64,000 bases of DNA from Alphaproteobacteria bacterium UBA7691 (GTDB lineage Bacteria > Pseudomonadota > Alphaproteobacteria > Ferrovibrionales > Ferrovibrionaceae): assembly GCA_002482765.1 (NCBI GenBank), contig DLGP01000056.1, positions 36,600-100,599 of the forward strand, in the 5' to 3' direction. The notes under the pieces were generated by a model. That model was not told where the DNA came from and searched no databases. It saw nothing but the letters and a program-made list of their open reading frames with translations. The position numbers were made by a program, and so were the translations under genes. The first letter of the stretch is position 1, and every line of letters starts with the position of its first letter. Shown piece by piece: positions 24,232 through 32,904 of this stretch.

Positions 24232-25748
24232 TCCAGCTCGGGATCCAGCGGGTAGATCGGACGCGGCATCTGCTTCCACGGCACACGCTGCAACATCGGC
24301 GTGGTCAGACCGGGCGCATCCACTTCGATAATACGATCATCGCTGAACAGATCGTCAAAGCCGGCGCGGAAATGGCCGCGTGATTTCACCACCAGCGAAC
24401 GCAGCGCGCGCAGATCAATCCCCAGGCTTTCAAAGAACATCGGGTCCAGCGCCTGATGGCGATAGGTGGTGACCACCACGATGATGCCATCCACGGCGAT
24501 GGCTGCCGCCTTGCCCATATCCATCTGCCGCCCGGCCGCCATGCCGCGCCGGCCGACAAACAGGCCGTCACTCAGCCGCAGCACACGCGCCGGCAGCGTC
24601 ACTGTGCCGGAAAAGCTGGTGCTGGGTTTGCGGTTGAAGGTGGCGGGGAATTGCACGCCTTCGCCCAATTGATGCGCCTCGGCGGCCAATTCCGGATCGA
24701 AAAACGGCCCGATGGCGCAGCCGCTGACGCCGGCCTTGTGAAACGCTTCCAGGATATAGGCCGTGTTGCCGCCGCCGCCGCCGCCGGGATTATCCGCCAC
24801 ATCAGCAAACAGCAGCGAAGGCAAGCCCGGATCGGCCGCCACCGCCAAAGCCTTGCGGGTGCAATCGGCAATCGAGGTCAGCTTGGCGACAAAACGCTGG
24901 CGCTGGCTCCAGACATGTGCCGCCACATCACGCGCCACGGCATCGGCGCGTTCCTGGCTGGAAGCGGTCACCACCACCGATGTGCCATTCTTTGGCGTGT
25001 CGCCGAGCGAGAAGCCGGAATTGATCGACACGTCCCACACCTCCTGGCCATCCACGAAGGTCTGGCCATAGGCAATCACATCGGCATAAGGCCCGGCCTT
25101 GGTATTCTGCGAGGTGGAAGGCGGGATGAAGGGCAGTTTCTGATAGCCGTTATAGGGCCGCTCGCCGGCCAGCATACGATGCAGGTGGCGGGCGCAATCG
25201 GCGCCGCGCTCGGCCATGTCGGTATGCGGATTGCAGCGATAGCTGATCAGCGCATCGGTCAGCGCCACCATGTCGGCGCTGAGATTGGCATGCAGATCGA
25301 GCGTGCAGATCAGCGGCACATCCGGGCCGATCACCTCGCGCACGGCGCGAAACAGCGTGGCATCGGGATCAACATCCACCGTGGCGATGGCGGCGCCATG
25401 CTGTGAGAGGAAAACCGCATCCAGCGGGCCGCCGGCAGCGATATGATCGAGCAGATGCTGCACCAGGCGGGCGACAAACCAGTCGTAAAAACCCTGATCG
25501 ACCGGGCCGGAAGCGCCCACCGCGCCGAGGATCAGCGGCAGTTTCTGCCACGATCCGAGCGCATCCATCGCCTGGGTGAAACCGGTGACGGTGGGCGGGC
25601 TGGCCGGCGCCGGCTTGGCGATATCGGCCAGCAGATCGGCGCCATCCAGCAACACGGCATCGCGGAATTCAGCCTCGGTGGCAATCGGCGCATTATTGTT
25701 GCTTTCCAGCATGAAGCCGCCGAAAGCGACGCGATAGGGCTTGTTCAT
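24216..25748 (-). CDS. M81 family metallopeptidase (MlrC/microcystinase C-like)
   Basis: 510 aa. Two DUF1485/MlrC regions carry the expected markers: AFGGFMLESNN at the start, FLSQHGAAI, LDLHANLSADMV, SYRCNPHTDMAERG (metal ligands), LFADVADNPGGGGGGNT and VTTYRHQALDPMFFESLGID. MlrC cleaves linearised microcystin fragments; most homologues act on other small peptides or amides. It is divergent from a peptide-type ABC binding protein with a 68-bp gap between starts, suggesting a shared peptide-use function. Confidence 0.92.
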   Translation of the reverse strand: MNKPYRVAFGGFMLESNNNAPIATEAEFRDAVLLDGADLLADIAKPAPASPPTVTGFTQAMDALGSWQKLPLILGAVGASGPVDQGFYDWFVARLVQHLLDHIAAGGPLDAVFLSQHGAAIATVDVDPDATLFRAVREVIGPDVPLICTLDLHANLSADMVALTDALISYRCNPHTDMAERGADCARHLHRMLAGERPYNGYQKLPFIPPSTSQNTKAGPYADVIAYGQTFVDGQEVWDVSINSGFSLGDTPKNGTSVVVTASSQERADAVARDVAAHVWSQRQRFVAKLTSIADCTRKALAVAADPGLPSLLFADVADNPGGGGGGNTAYILEAFHKAGVSGCAIGPFFDPELAAEAHQLGEGVQFPATFNRKPSTSFSGTVTLPARVLRLSDGLFVGRRGMAAGRQMDMGKAAAIAVDGIIVVVTTYRHQALDPMFFESLGIDLRALRSLVVKSRGHFRAGFDDLFSDDRIIEVDAPGLTTPMLQRVPWKQMPRPIYPLDPELEWAPA

Positions 25749-25816
25749 ATCAGGCTACCATTTGACAGCGGGGCAGGGACTGTTCTCATACTAACGAACT
25801 GACAATGGAGGGGGCA

Positions 25817-27427
25817 ATGTTCCATATCAATCGTCGCAACCTGATCACCAGCGGCCTGGCGCTCGGCGCCCTTGCCACCCTGCCAGGGCAGGCACGCGCC
25901 CAGACAGTGGTGCCCGGCACGCTCACGCTGGGCACCAAGCTGGAACTGAACACCCTCGATCCGCATTTTTTCAACGGCTTCCCGCAGGCTTCCAGCCATA
26001 TCCTGATCTTCGATGCGCTGTTTGAGCTGGACGAGCGTTTTGTCGCCCGCCCGGCTTTGGCCACCGGCTACAAACTGGTCAGCGACTTGATCTGGGAAAT
26101 TGAGCTGCGCAAGGGCGTGAGCTTCCATAACGGCGCCGCCTTCACCGCCGCCGATGTGGTGGCGACCTATGAGCGTGTGCCGCATGTGCCGAACAGCCCG
26201 AATCTGTTCAGCCAGTTCACCAAATCCATCGACCGGATCGAAGTGGTGAACCCGCATCTGATCCGCTGCCACACCAAGGAGCCGAACCCGACCCTGCCGG
26301 GCGACCTGGCGCGTGTGTTCATCATCCCGGCGGCTTTGGCCAAGGCCAGCACGGCGGATTTCAACCTGGGCGGCGAAGCCGCCAAGGGCGCCTGCATCGG
26401 CACCGGGCCGTATCGGGTCACTGAATGGGTGAATGGTGACCGCCTGCTGCTGGAAGCCAGCCCGACTTACTGGGGGCCGAAGCCGGTCTGGGGCAAGGTG
26501 GTGGAGAAGGTGATCAAGAGCGATCCCACCCGCATCGCCAACCTGCTTTCGGGCCAGGTTGATGCCATCGACGAAGTGCCGCCGGCCGATCTGCCGCGGC
26601 TGCGCGACGATGCCCGGTTCGGCACCTATAGCGGCCCCAGTTCGGTGGTGCATTACATCGCCTTTGACAGCGACCGCGATGACAGCCCGTTCATCAGCGC
26701 CAAGGATGGCCAGCCGCCGCTCAAGGGCAATCCGCTGAAGGACAAGCGGGTGCGCCGCGCCCTGTCGCTGGCGATCAACCGCGAGCTGATTGCCGCCAGG
26801 TTGATGGATGGCTCGGTGACACCGGCCTCGCAATTCATGCCATCCAGCTTTGAAGGCACCAGCCAGAAGCTGAAGCCGCAGGCCTTTGATCCCGATTTGG
26901 CCAAGAAGCTGCTGGCCGAGGCCGGCTATGCCGATGGCTTCAAGATCACCCTGCATGCCACCGGCGACCGCTATCCGAAGGATCGTGACATCGCTCAGGC
27001 CATCGGCCAGACCTGGACCCGGCTGGGATTGCAGGTGGCGATTGAAGCAGTGCCCGGCACGGTATTCTTCGGCCAGGCCAGCACGCAGAAATACTCGGCC
27101 TTCATTGCGCAATATGGCACCGAGGAAGCCCTGGTGGGGCCGCGCGCGCTGATCCATACCGTGGATGCGGCACGCGGCTTCGGCACCGCCAACCGCACAC
27201 GCCATTCCAATGCCGGCATCGACGCGCTGATCCAGAAGGCCGCCGTGGAGATGGACAAGCAGAAACGCAATGCGCTCACCGCCCAGGTGCTGGAAGCGGT
27301 GATCGAGGAACAGGCCTTCATCCCGGTCTTCCATCCCAATTGGCAATTCGCTGCGCGCAAGGAATTGCTGGTGGCAAGCCATCCATTGCGCCGCTTCAAT
27401 GCCTTCATGGTGAAACCGAAGGCATGA
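25817..27427 (+). CDS. ABC transporter substrate-binding protein, peptide/nickel (SBP_bac_5) type
   Basis: 536 aa. The ATG at 25817 follows GGAGGGGG; an ATG 12 bp upstream overlaps that site. A twin-arginine-like signal (NRRNLITSG) ends at QARAQ. Family-5 features include PHFFNGFPQASSHILIFDAL, WEIELRKGVSFHNGAAFTAA and FAARKELLVASHPLRRFNAF near the C terminus. No cognate permease or ATPase is adjacent, so this is an orphan binding protein. The divergent M81 peptidase hints at peptide uptake. Confidence 0.9.
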   Translation: MFHINRRNLITSGLALGALATLPGQARAQTVVPGTLTLGTKLELNTLDPHFFNGFPQASSHILIFDALFELDERFVARPALATGYKLVSDLIWEIELRKGVSFHNGAAFTAADVVATYERVPHVPNSPNLFSQFTKSIDRIEVVNPHLIRCHTKEPNPTLPGDLARVFIIPAALAKASTADFNLGGEAAKGACIGTGPYRVTEWVNGDRLLLEASPTYWGPKPVWGKVVEKVIKSDPTRIANLLSGQVDAIDEVPPADLPRLRDDARFGTYSGPSSVVHYIAFDSDRDDSPFISAKDGQPPLKGNPLKDKRVRRALSLAINRELIAARLMDGSVTPASQFMPSSFEGTSQKLKPQAFDPDLAKKLLAEAGYADGFKITLHATGDRYPKDRDIAQAIGQTWTRLGLQVAIEAVPGTVFFGQASTQKYSAFIAQYGTEEALVGPRALIHTVDAARGFGTANRTRHSNAGIDALIQKAAVEMDKQKRNALTAQVLEAVIEEQAFIPVFHPNWQFAARKELLVASHPLRRFNAFMVKPKA

Positions 27428-27465
27428 GGGATGGCTGTAGCTCTCAAGCCCAACCACCCCTCATT

Positions 27466-27664
27466 CGTCATGCCCGGGCTTGATCCGGGCATCCAATTTT
27501 TTGACTATTTTCCAAGTATTTTTCAATTGGAGTGAGATCCCCGGGTCAAGCCCGGGGATGACGACGGAGCGGACGCTCAGTCGGTCAGAAGTTAAACCGG
27601 ACAGCCGCGGATCAAGTCCGCGCATGACGACTTTGGGGGCGATACCGGGCCATCTGATTAAACC
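27466..27664. repeat. REP-like palindromic repeat cluster, copy A
   Basis: Three palindromic units of the form GTCATGCCCGGGCTTGATCC... occur at 27466-27494, 27535-27563 (inverse orientation) and about 27603-27629. A trailing block containing CCATCTGATTAAACC ends at 27664. The block from about 27588 to 27664 has a recognisable relative at 48192-48266. The 286-bp gap holding it separates the binding protein from a convergent TetR gene and has no other content; the stems could also terminate both transcripts. Confidence 0.75.
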
Positions 27665-27713
27665 GGACGGTCATGGCCGGGAAACCAACCGGATGCGGGA
27701 GGGACCCGGCTGC

Positions 27714-28388
27714 TCAAACGTCGCGCGGGCCTTTCAGCACGTTGCGCAGCACCATTTCCACCGTCTGCTCACGCAGGGCGGCCTGGGCCTTGCGGGCGCC
27801 GAGGTCAACGCGGAAGATTTTTGAGAAAGTGGCGCGGTTGGAGACATTGAAGAAACACAGGGCGCTGATCTGCCAATGCAGGTCGATGGCGGTCAGGCCC
27901 TTGCGGAACAGGCCGGCCTTGACGCCGCGTTTGTAAACCCGTTCGACCTCGCCGATAGCCGAGACATTCAGTTCCTGGATCGCCTCGGAACGTGCCAGAT
28001 AATCGCCATGGTGGATATTCTCGATCATCACCAGGCGGATGAAATCGGCATTGGCGCCGTGATGATCAAAGGTGAATTCCACCAGCTTACGCAAAGCTTC
28101 CAGCGGCGGCAGGTGTTCCAGGTCCAGCGTCGCCTCGGTGCTGCGCACCTTGCGATAGGCTTCTTCCAGAACGGCAATATACAGCCCTTCCTTGTCCTTG
28201 AAATAATAATAGATCATGCGCTTCGACGAGCCGGTCTTGGCGGCAATCTCGTCCACCCGGGCGCCGGACAGACCGTTACGGGCAAATTCCTCGGTTGCCA
28301 CCGCCAGAATATTCTGCCGCGTTGCCTCCGGGTTGGGGCTGCGCGCCGCCGGCATTTCCGGCTTCGCCATTTTCTCCGCCGCTTTCAT
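27714..28388 (-). CDS. TetR/AcrR family regulator
   Basis: 224 aa. The N-terminal HTH is TRQNILAVATEEFARNGLSG, then ARVDEIAAKTGSSKRMIYYY and FKDKEGLY. The ligand domain is helical, with FIRLVMIENIHHGDYLARSE as in RutR/AcrR-like regulators. It is divergent from the aroE-like/TRAP/aroQ operon, with a perfect 14-bp palindrome in the shared gap that is the likely operator. A repressor of that operon responding to quinate, shikimate or a related acid is a reasonable inference. Confidence 0.9.
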   Translation of the reverse strand: MKAAEKMAKPEMPAARSPNPEATRQNILAVATEEFARNGLSGARVDEIAAKTGSSKRMIYYYFKDKEGLYIAVLEEAYRKVRSTEATLDLEHLPPLEALRKLVEFTFDHHGANADFIRLVMIENIHHGDYLARSEAIQELNVSAIGEVERVYKRGVKAGLFRKGLTAIDLHWQISALCFFNVSNRATFSKIFRVDLGARKAQAALREQTVEMVLRNVLKGPRDV

Positions 28389-28439
28389 TGCCTCTTGCCC
28401 TTACCTTGCCGGCCAGCCGGCAACTTCCCTGTTGCGCGG

Positions 28440-28453
28440 ACGAACTAGTTCGT
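28440..28453. promoter_or_regulatory. Candidate TetR operator, ACGAACTAGTTCGT
   Basis: A perfect 14-bp palindrome midway between the divergent TetR and aroE-like genes, with a GTACATAGTCC stretch beside it. The AACTAGTT core is seen in many TetR-family operators. Its position would control both directions. Confidence 0.7.
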
Positions 28454-28480
28454 ACATAGTCCCGGCAGGGCCGAAACTAC

Positions 28481-28501
28481 CGGTATCAAATACCGCTTTT
28501 T
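28481..28501 (+). terminator. Terminator-like hairpin in the leader of the shikimate/TRAP operon
   Basis: CGGTAT-CAA-ATACCG, a perfect 6-bp stem with a 3-nt loop, is followed after one base by five T residues. It lies between the TetR operator and the aroE-like start, in the direction of that operon, so it could attenuate it. The stem is short, and a second regulator site is an alternative reading. Confidence 0.4.
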
Positions 28502-28558
28502 CCGCCCTGGTAACAGACTTTGCCGCCGGGAAGCGGTGTGGCGTATCGGGAGGAATCG

Positions 28559-29449
28559 GTGAACGCGCTAGACGCCCTGTCGAGGCTGGCGCCGCAGCAG
28601 GCTCATACTGCCATGCTGGTCGGGCTGATCGGACGCGGCATCCAGGCCTCGCGCACCCCCTATATGCATGAAGCCGAGGGCAGCCGGCTCGGCCTGCCCT
28701 ATATCTATCGCCTGATTGATCTGGATCGCCTGCCGCCCGCCGCCGCCCATCTGCCGACATTGCTTGATGCCGCCGAATGGCTCGGTTTTTCCGGCCTCAA
28801 TATCACGCATCCCTACAAACAGCAGGTGCTGCCGCATCTGCACCGGCTGGCGCCGGAAGCCGCCGCCATCGGCGCGGTCAATACCGTGGTGTTCCGCCAT
28901 GGCGAGCGCATCGGCTATAACACCGATTGCTGGGGCTTTGCCGAAAGTTTCCGCCACGGCCTGCCGCAAGCGCGCAAGCGGCAGGTGCTGCTGCTCGGCG
29001 CCGGCGGCGCCGGCCTGGCCGTGGCCCGCGCCCTGCTTGATCTGGGCGTTGAACACCTGCTGGTGCATGACACGGATGCCACCCGCGTGGCGCAATTGCT
29101 GGCGCAACTGGGCGATCCACGGCTGGTTGCAGCCGGCGATGCGCAGGCGGCGCTGGCGGCAGCCGATGGCCTGGTCAATGCCACGCCGGTGGGCATGGCC
29201 AGCTATCCCGGCAGCCCGATCCCGACACAATGGCTGCGCCCGGATTTGTGGGTGGCCGATATCATCTATTTCCCCGCCGAAACCGCCTTGCTGCAAGCAG
29301 CGCGAGCCTGCGGCTGCATCACCCTGCCGGGTGCCGGCATGGCGATTTTCCAGGCGGTGAAGGCGTTTGAACTATTCAGTGGCATCGCGCCCGACCCGGC
29401 GGCGATGGCGCGGCATTTCCTGGCCGCCAGGCCGCCTTTGTCTGATTAG
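28559..29449 (+). CDS. Shikimate/quinate dehydrogenase family protein (AroE/QsuD-like)
   Basis: 296 aa from the GTG at 28559, placed behind GGGAGGA; a start at 28520 has no such site. The substrate loop reads GIQASRTPYMHEAEG, close to the quinate/shikimate dehydrogenases of catabolic clusters (S-R/L-T-P-x-M-H-E) rather than the SxSxxMHN of biosynthetic AroE. The catalytic Lys (NITHPYKQQV) and Asp (YNTDCWGF) are present, as is the dinucleotide loop LLGAGGAGLAVA. Co-location with a TRAP transporter and dehydroquinase supports catabolism of quinate or shikimate. It may instead use another hydroxy acid. Confidence 0.85.
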   Translation: MNALDALSRLAPQQAHTAMLVGLIGRGIQASRTPYMHEAEGSRLGLPYIYRLIDLDRLPPAAAHLPTLLDAAEWLGFSGLNITHPYKQQVLPHLHRLAPEAAAIGAVNTVVFRHGERIGYNTDCWGFAESFRHGLPQARKRQVLLLGAGGAGLAVARALLDLGVEHLLVHDTDATRVAQLLAQLGDPRLVAAGDAQAALAAADGLVNATPVGMASYPGSPIPTQWLRPDLWVADIIYFPAETALLQAARACGCITLPGAGMAIFQAVKAFELFSGIAPDPAAMARHFLAARPPLSD

Positions 29450-29487
29450 CGTCAACAAACCAAAAACCAAAAACGGAGGAAACGATT

Positions 29488-30498
29488 ATGAACAACATCA
29501 CCACCCGCCGCCGCTTCCTGGCCGGCACCGGCATGGCCGCCGCCCAAGCTGCTGTCCTGGCGACACTGCCGGCGCTCACCGCCCGCGCCCAAGCCGGCAA
29601 ACCCAAACTGCGTTTCTCGGCGGTGTTTTCCGAGCAGGATATCCGCGCCGAGATGATGAAGAAGTTCGCCGAAGGCGTCGCCGGCGACTTCGTGTTCGAG
29701 GGCTATTACGGCGGCAACCTGTTCAAGCAGGGCACCGAACTGGTGGCCTTGCAGCGCGGCAATCTGGAAATGGGCAATATCGCGCCGCAGGATATTTCCA
29801 AGCAGATTCCGGCCTGGTCGATCCTCACCGCCGCCTATCTGTTCCGCGATGCCGAGCATCTGACCAAGTTTTTCAACAGCCCGGCCGGCGCCGAGATGAA
29901 GGCGATGACCGAGGACAAGCTCGGGGTGCGCATTCTCGGCCCGACCTATTTCGGCGCGCGCCAGCTTGGCCTGAAGCCGAACAAGAAGATCACCACCCCG
30001 GCCGATCTGGCCGGCATCAAGCTGCGTATGCCGCCGGGCGAGGCCTGGCAGTTCCTCGGCTCGTCGTTGGGCGCCAATCCCACCGCGATGGCCTATGCCG
30101 AGGTTTATACCGGGCTACAGACCGGCGCCATCGACGGCCAGGACAATCCGCTGCCCAATGTCGAGAACATGAAGTTCTACGAAGTGATGTCGCAGATTGT
30201 GCTGACCTCGCATCTGGTCGGCTTTGATCTGCTCACCGTGTCCAGCAAGGTGTGGAGCGGCATGAACGCGGCGCAGCAGAAAACTTTCCAGGCCGCCGCC
30301 GATGCCGCCATTGCCTTCTCGGCCAGCAAACATCAGGCGCGCGAAAAGGAATTGCTCGATCTGTTCAAGGCCAAGGGTTTGCAGATTTATGAGCCGAACC
30401 AGGCGGCTTTCCGCAAATTCGCCCAGGACAAGTATCTCGCTTCCGATCTGGCCAAGGAATGGCCCAAGGGCATGCTGGACAAGATCAACGCGCTTTGA
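29488..30498 (+). CDS. dctP: TRAP transporter substrate-binding protein (DctP family)
   Basis: 336 aa. A Tat-type signal TRRRFLAGTG leads to a cleavage region near TARAQA. The DctP fold carries YYGGNLFKQGTELVALQRG, LKPNKKITTPADLAGIKLRM and AYAEVYTGLQTGAIDGQDNP, the last containing the usual carboxylate-contacting region. It binds an organic acid in the periplasm. A strong stem-loop follows the stop, and the permease genes lie immediately downstream. Confidence 0.93.
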   Translation: MNNITTRRRFLAGTGMAAAQAAVLATLPALTARAQAGKPKLRFSAVFSEQDIRAEMMKKFAEGVAGDFVFEGYYGGNLFKQGTELVALQRGNLEMGNIAPQDISKQIPAWSILTAAYLFRDAEHLTKFFNSPAGAEMKAMTEDKLGVRILGPTYFGARQLGLKPNKKITTPADLAGIKLRMPPGEAWQFLGSSLGANPTAMAYAEVYTGLQTGAIDGQDNPLPNVENMKFYEVMSQIVLTSHLVGFDLLTVSSKVWSGMNAAQQKTFQAAADAAIAFSASKHQAREKELLDLFKAKGLQIYEPNQAAFRKFAQDKYLASDLAKEWPKGMLDKINAL

Positions 30499-30510
30499 TC
30501 GTTTAAGGCG

Positions 30511-30541
30511 GCGGGCCGGGGTTTTTCTGCCCCTGGCCCGC
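30511..30541 (+). promoter_or_regulatory. Intercistronic stem-loop after dctP
   Basis: GCGGGCCGGGG pairs with CCCC-T-GGCCCGC (one bulged T) around TTTTTCTG. Placed between the binding-protein gene and the small permease gene, such a stem usually stabilises the upstream mRNA or causes partial termination, lowering permease output. Confidence 0.55.
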
Positions 30542-30566
30542 TGCTGAAATTTCGGGGGGCGCCGCG

Positions 30567-31082
30567 ATGCAAAATCTGAACCGGATCGGGGCCTGGCTGC
30601 ATCGCCGTGCCGAGAATATGCTGGCGGCGATGCTGGCCGCCATGTTTGGCCTGTTCCTGATCCAGATTGTGTTCCGCTACCTGCTCAACCTGCCGACCGG
30701 CTGGAGCAGCGAGGCCAGCGCCGTGCTGTGGCTATGGCTGGTTTTGTGGGGCGCCGCCTTTGTGCTGCGCGAGGATGAGGAAATCCGCTTCGACCTGTTT
30801 CTCTCTGCCGCGCCGCCGCGCCGCCGCCGGATCATGCTGCTGCTCTCGGCGGTGGCTTTGGTGGCGCTTTATGGCATCGCATTGCCGGCCACGGTGGATT
30901 ATGTCGGCTTCATGAAGGTGGAAAAAACCGCCTATCTGAAAATCCGCTTCGACTGGCTGTTTTCGATCTATGTGATCTTCGTGCTGGCGGTGCTGGTGCG
31001 GTATCTCTGGCTCGGCTGGCGGGCGCTGGCCGGTGCAGCGCCGGCCGAACGTGATGTCAGCAAGGCGGTATCCGGCGTATGA
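30567..31082 (+). CDS. dctQ: TRAP transporter small permease (DctQ family)
   Basis: 171 aa with four membrane helices (about 18-40, 50-68, 88-108, 132-155). The family region VFRYLLNLPTGWSSEASAVL followed by LWLWLVLWGAAFVLREDEEI and RFDL is clear. It partners DctM in the inner membrane. Its stop overlaps the dctM ATG (ATGA). Confidence 0.92.
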   Translation: MQNLNRIGAWLHRRAENMLAAMLAAMFGLFLIQIVFRYLLNLPTGWSSEASAVLWLWLVLWGAAFVLREDEEIRFDLFLSAAPPRRRRIMLLLSAVALVALYGIALPATVDYVGFMKVEKTAYLKIRFDWLFSIYVIFVLAVLVRYLWLGWRALAGAAPAERDVSKAVSGV

Positions 31083-32380
31083 TCCTGACCTCGCCCTTCT
31101 CGCTCGCCATTGTGGCCATGACGGCCCTGGCTTTCCTCGGCCTGCCGATTGGCCATGCCATGATCGCCGGCTCGGTGCTGTATCTGCTGCTGGCCGGGCT
31201 GGATCTGGCCACGGCGGCCGAGCAGATGCTCAACGGCATGTATTCCAACTACATCATCCTGGCCGTGCCGCTGTTTGTGCTGGCGGCCGAATTGATGAAT
31301 ATCGGCTCGATGACCGAACGCCTGCTGCGTTTCTGCGATGCCATCGTGGGCCGTTTTCGCGGTGGCCTGGCGCAGGTCAATGTGCTGCAAAGCATCATCT
31401 TTGCCGGCATGTCCGGCTCGGCCATCGCCGATGCCGCCGGCACCGGCAAGATGATGCAGAATATGATGACCGCCAATGGCAAATACCGCGCCTCCTATGC
31501 CGCGGCTTTGACCGCGGCCACAGCGGTGATCGGGCCAATCATTCCGCCCTCGATCCCGATGATCCTCTATGCCCTGGTTTCCGATGCCTCAATCGGCTAC
31601 CTGTTCCTGGGCGGTGTGATCCCCGGCCTGCTGATGGCGGCAGCGCAGATGGTGATCGTGGCGATTGGCGCCCGGCGTGAGAATTTCCCGGTGGAAGCGC
31701 CCACGCCATTGCGTGACCTGCCGCGCATCACCTGGCAGGCTTTGCCCACGCTGATGATGCCGGTGGTGCTGCTCGGCGGCATCTATAGCGGCATCACCAC
31801 ACCCACCGAGGCGGCGGCGGTGGCGGCGGCCTATGCGCTGGTCATCTCGGTACTGCTTTATCGCAGTGTTTCCTTCCGCGCCTTCTACAAATCGGTGCTG
31901 GACAGCGCCCGCACCTCGGCTTCCATCGGCATGCTGATCGCCGGTGCGCTGGTGTTCAACTATGTTGTCACGGTGGAGAATATCCCCGATGGCATCAAGC
32001 TGTGGCTCGATGCCTGGCAGCTTTCGCCGCTCGCCTTCCTGATCCTGGTCAACATCCTGCTGCTGCTGCTCGGCTGCCTGCTGGAAGGCACCACGATCCT
32101 GCTGGTGGTGGTGCCGGTGCTGATCCCGGCAGCCAAGGCGCTGGGCATAGATCTGGTGCATTTCGGCATTGTGGTGGTGGTGAATATCATGCTTGGCCTG
32201 ATCACCCCGCCCTATGGCCTGCTGCTGTTTGTGATGACCCGCATCGCCAATGTGCCACTGCGCGACATCGTGAAAGACACCATGCCGTTTCTGTTTGCCA
32301 TGATCGGCGCCCTGGCGCTGATCACTTTGCTGCCGGGCCTGGTGCTGTGGCTGCCGCGCCTGCTGGGCTATCAGGGCTGA
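31079..32380 (+). CDS. dctM: TRAP transporter large permease (DctM family)
   Basis: 433 aa, about 12 membrane helices. Signatures are LPIGHAMIAGSVLYLLLAGL, QSIIFAGMSGSAIADAAGTG, AATAVIGPIIPPSIPMILYA and the C-terminal IMLGLITPPYGLLLFVMTRI. It forms the sodium-coupled channel with DctQ. Overlapping start and stop with dctQ indicates coupled translation. Confidence 0.95.
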   Translation: MILTSPFSLAIVAMTALAFLGLPIGHAMIAGSVLYLLLAGLDLATAAEQMLNGMYSNYIILAVPLFVLAAELMNIGSMTERLLRFCDAIVGRFRGGLAQVNVLQSIIFAGMSGSAIADAAGTGKMMQNMMTANGKYRASYAAALTAATAVIGPIIPPSIPMILYALVSDASIGYLFLGGVIPGLLMAAAQMVIVAIGARRENFPVEAPTPLRDLPRITWQALPTLMMPVVLLGGIYSGITTPTEAAAVAAAYALVISVLLYRSVSFRAFYKSVLDSARTSASIGMLIAGALVFNYVVTVENIPDGIKLWLDAWQLSPLAFLILVNILLLLLGCLLEGTTILLVVVPVLIPAAKALGIDLVHFGIVVVVNIMLGLITPPYGLLLFVMTRIANVPLRDIVKDTMPFLFAMIGALALITLLPGLVLWLPRLLGYQG

Positions 32381-32402
32381 TATAATCTTAGGGGAGAATG
32401 TG

Positions 32403-32852
32403 ATGTCGCCGCTTTATGTGATCAACGGGCCGAATCTCAACCGCCTGGGCAAACGCGAGCCGGAAATCTACGGCTACACCACGCTGGCCGAGGTGGAGGC
32501 GATGTGCCGCAGCGCCGCTGGCCAGCGCCCGGTGGTGTTCCAGCAGTCAAATTTTGAAGGCGAGATTGTCAACTTGGTGCATCAGGCCATCGACCTGCCG
32601 GCGGCCGGCATCATCATCAACCCGGCGGCGCTCACCTTCACCTCGATTGCGGTGCTGGATGCGCTGAAGATGTTTCCCGGCCCGATCATCGAGCTGCATA
32701 TCTCGAATATCCATAAGCGCGAGGCGATCTACCATAATTCGCTGGTTTCCAAGGTTGCCACCGCCGTGATTGCCGGGCTGGGGCCGGAAGGGTATGGCGT
32801 GGCGGTTCAGGCCATCGAGGGGCTGATCCGCAAGGCTGTTATCAAGGCTTGA
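32403..32852 (+). CDS. aroQ: Type II 3-dehydroquinate dehydratase (AroQ), atypical active site
   Basis: 149 aa; the ATG at 32403 follows GGGGAGA. It interconverts 3-dehydroquinate and 3-dehydroshikimate. The first loop (NGPNLNRLGKREPEIYG) keeps the catalytic Arg and Tyr23, and ELHIS keeps the catalytic His99. Two usually conserved His positions are Phe: SNFEGE (normally SNHEGE) and NPAALTFTS (normally NPgAyTHTS). This points to a catabolic or altered-specificity paralogue. Its place 22 bp after dctM makes it part of the shikimate/TRAP operon. Confidence 0.88.
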   Translation: MSPLYVINGPNLNRLGKREPEIYGYTTLAEVEAMCRSAAGQRPVVFQQSNFEGEIVNLVHQAIDLPAAGIIINPAALTFTSIAVLDALKMFPGPIIELHISNIHKREAIYHNSLVSKVATAVIAGLGPEGYGVAVQAIEGLIRKAVIKA

Positions 32853-32873
32853 CTCTGGCCTGGGCATCTATAA

Positions 32874-32890
32874 GTTATTCGTCGAATAAC
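32874..32890. promoter_or_regulatory. ArsR-type operator 1, GTTATTCGTCGAATAAC
   Basis: Perfect 8-bp arms around a single base, just upstream of the first arsR start. A close relative (GTATTTCGGCGAATAAC) precedes the flavoprotein gene, so the same repressor should control both. Confidence 0.75.
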
Positions 32891-32904
32891 GAATGGAATG
32901 CCCG

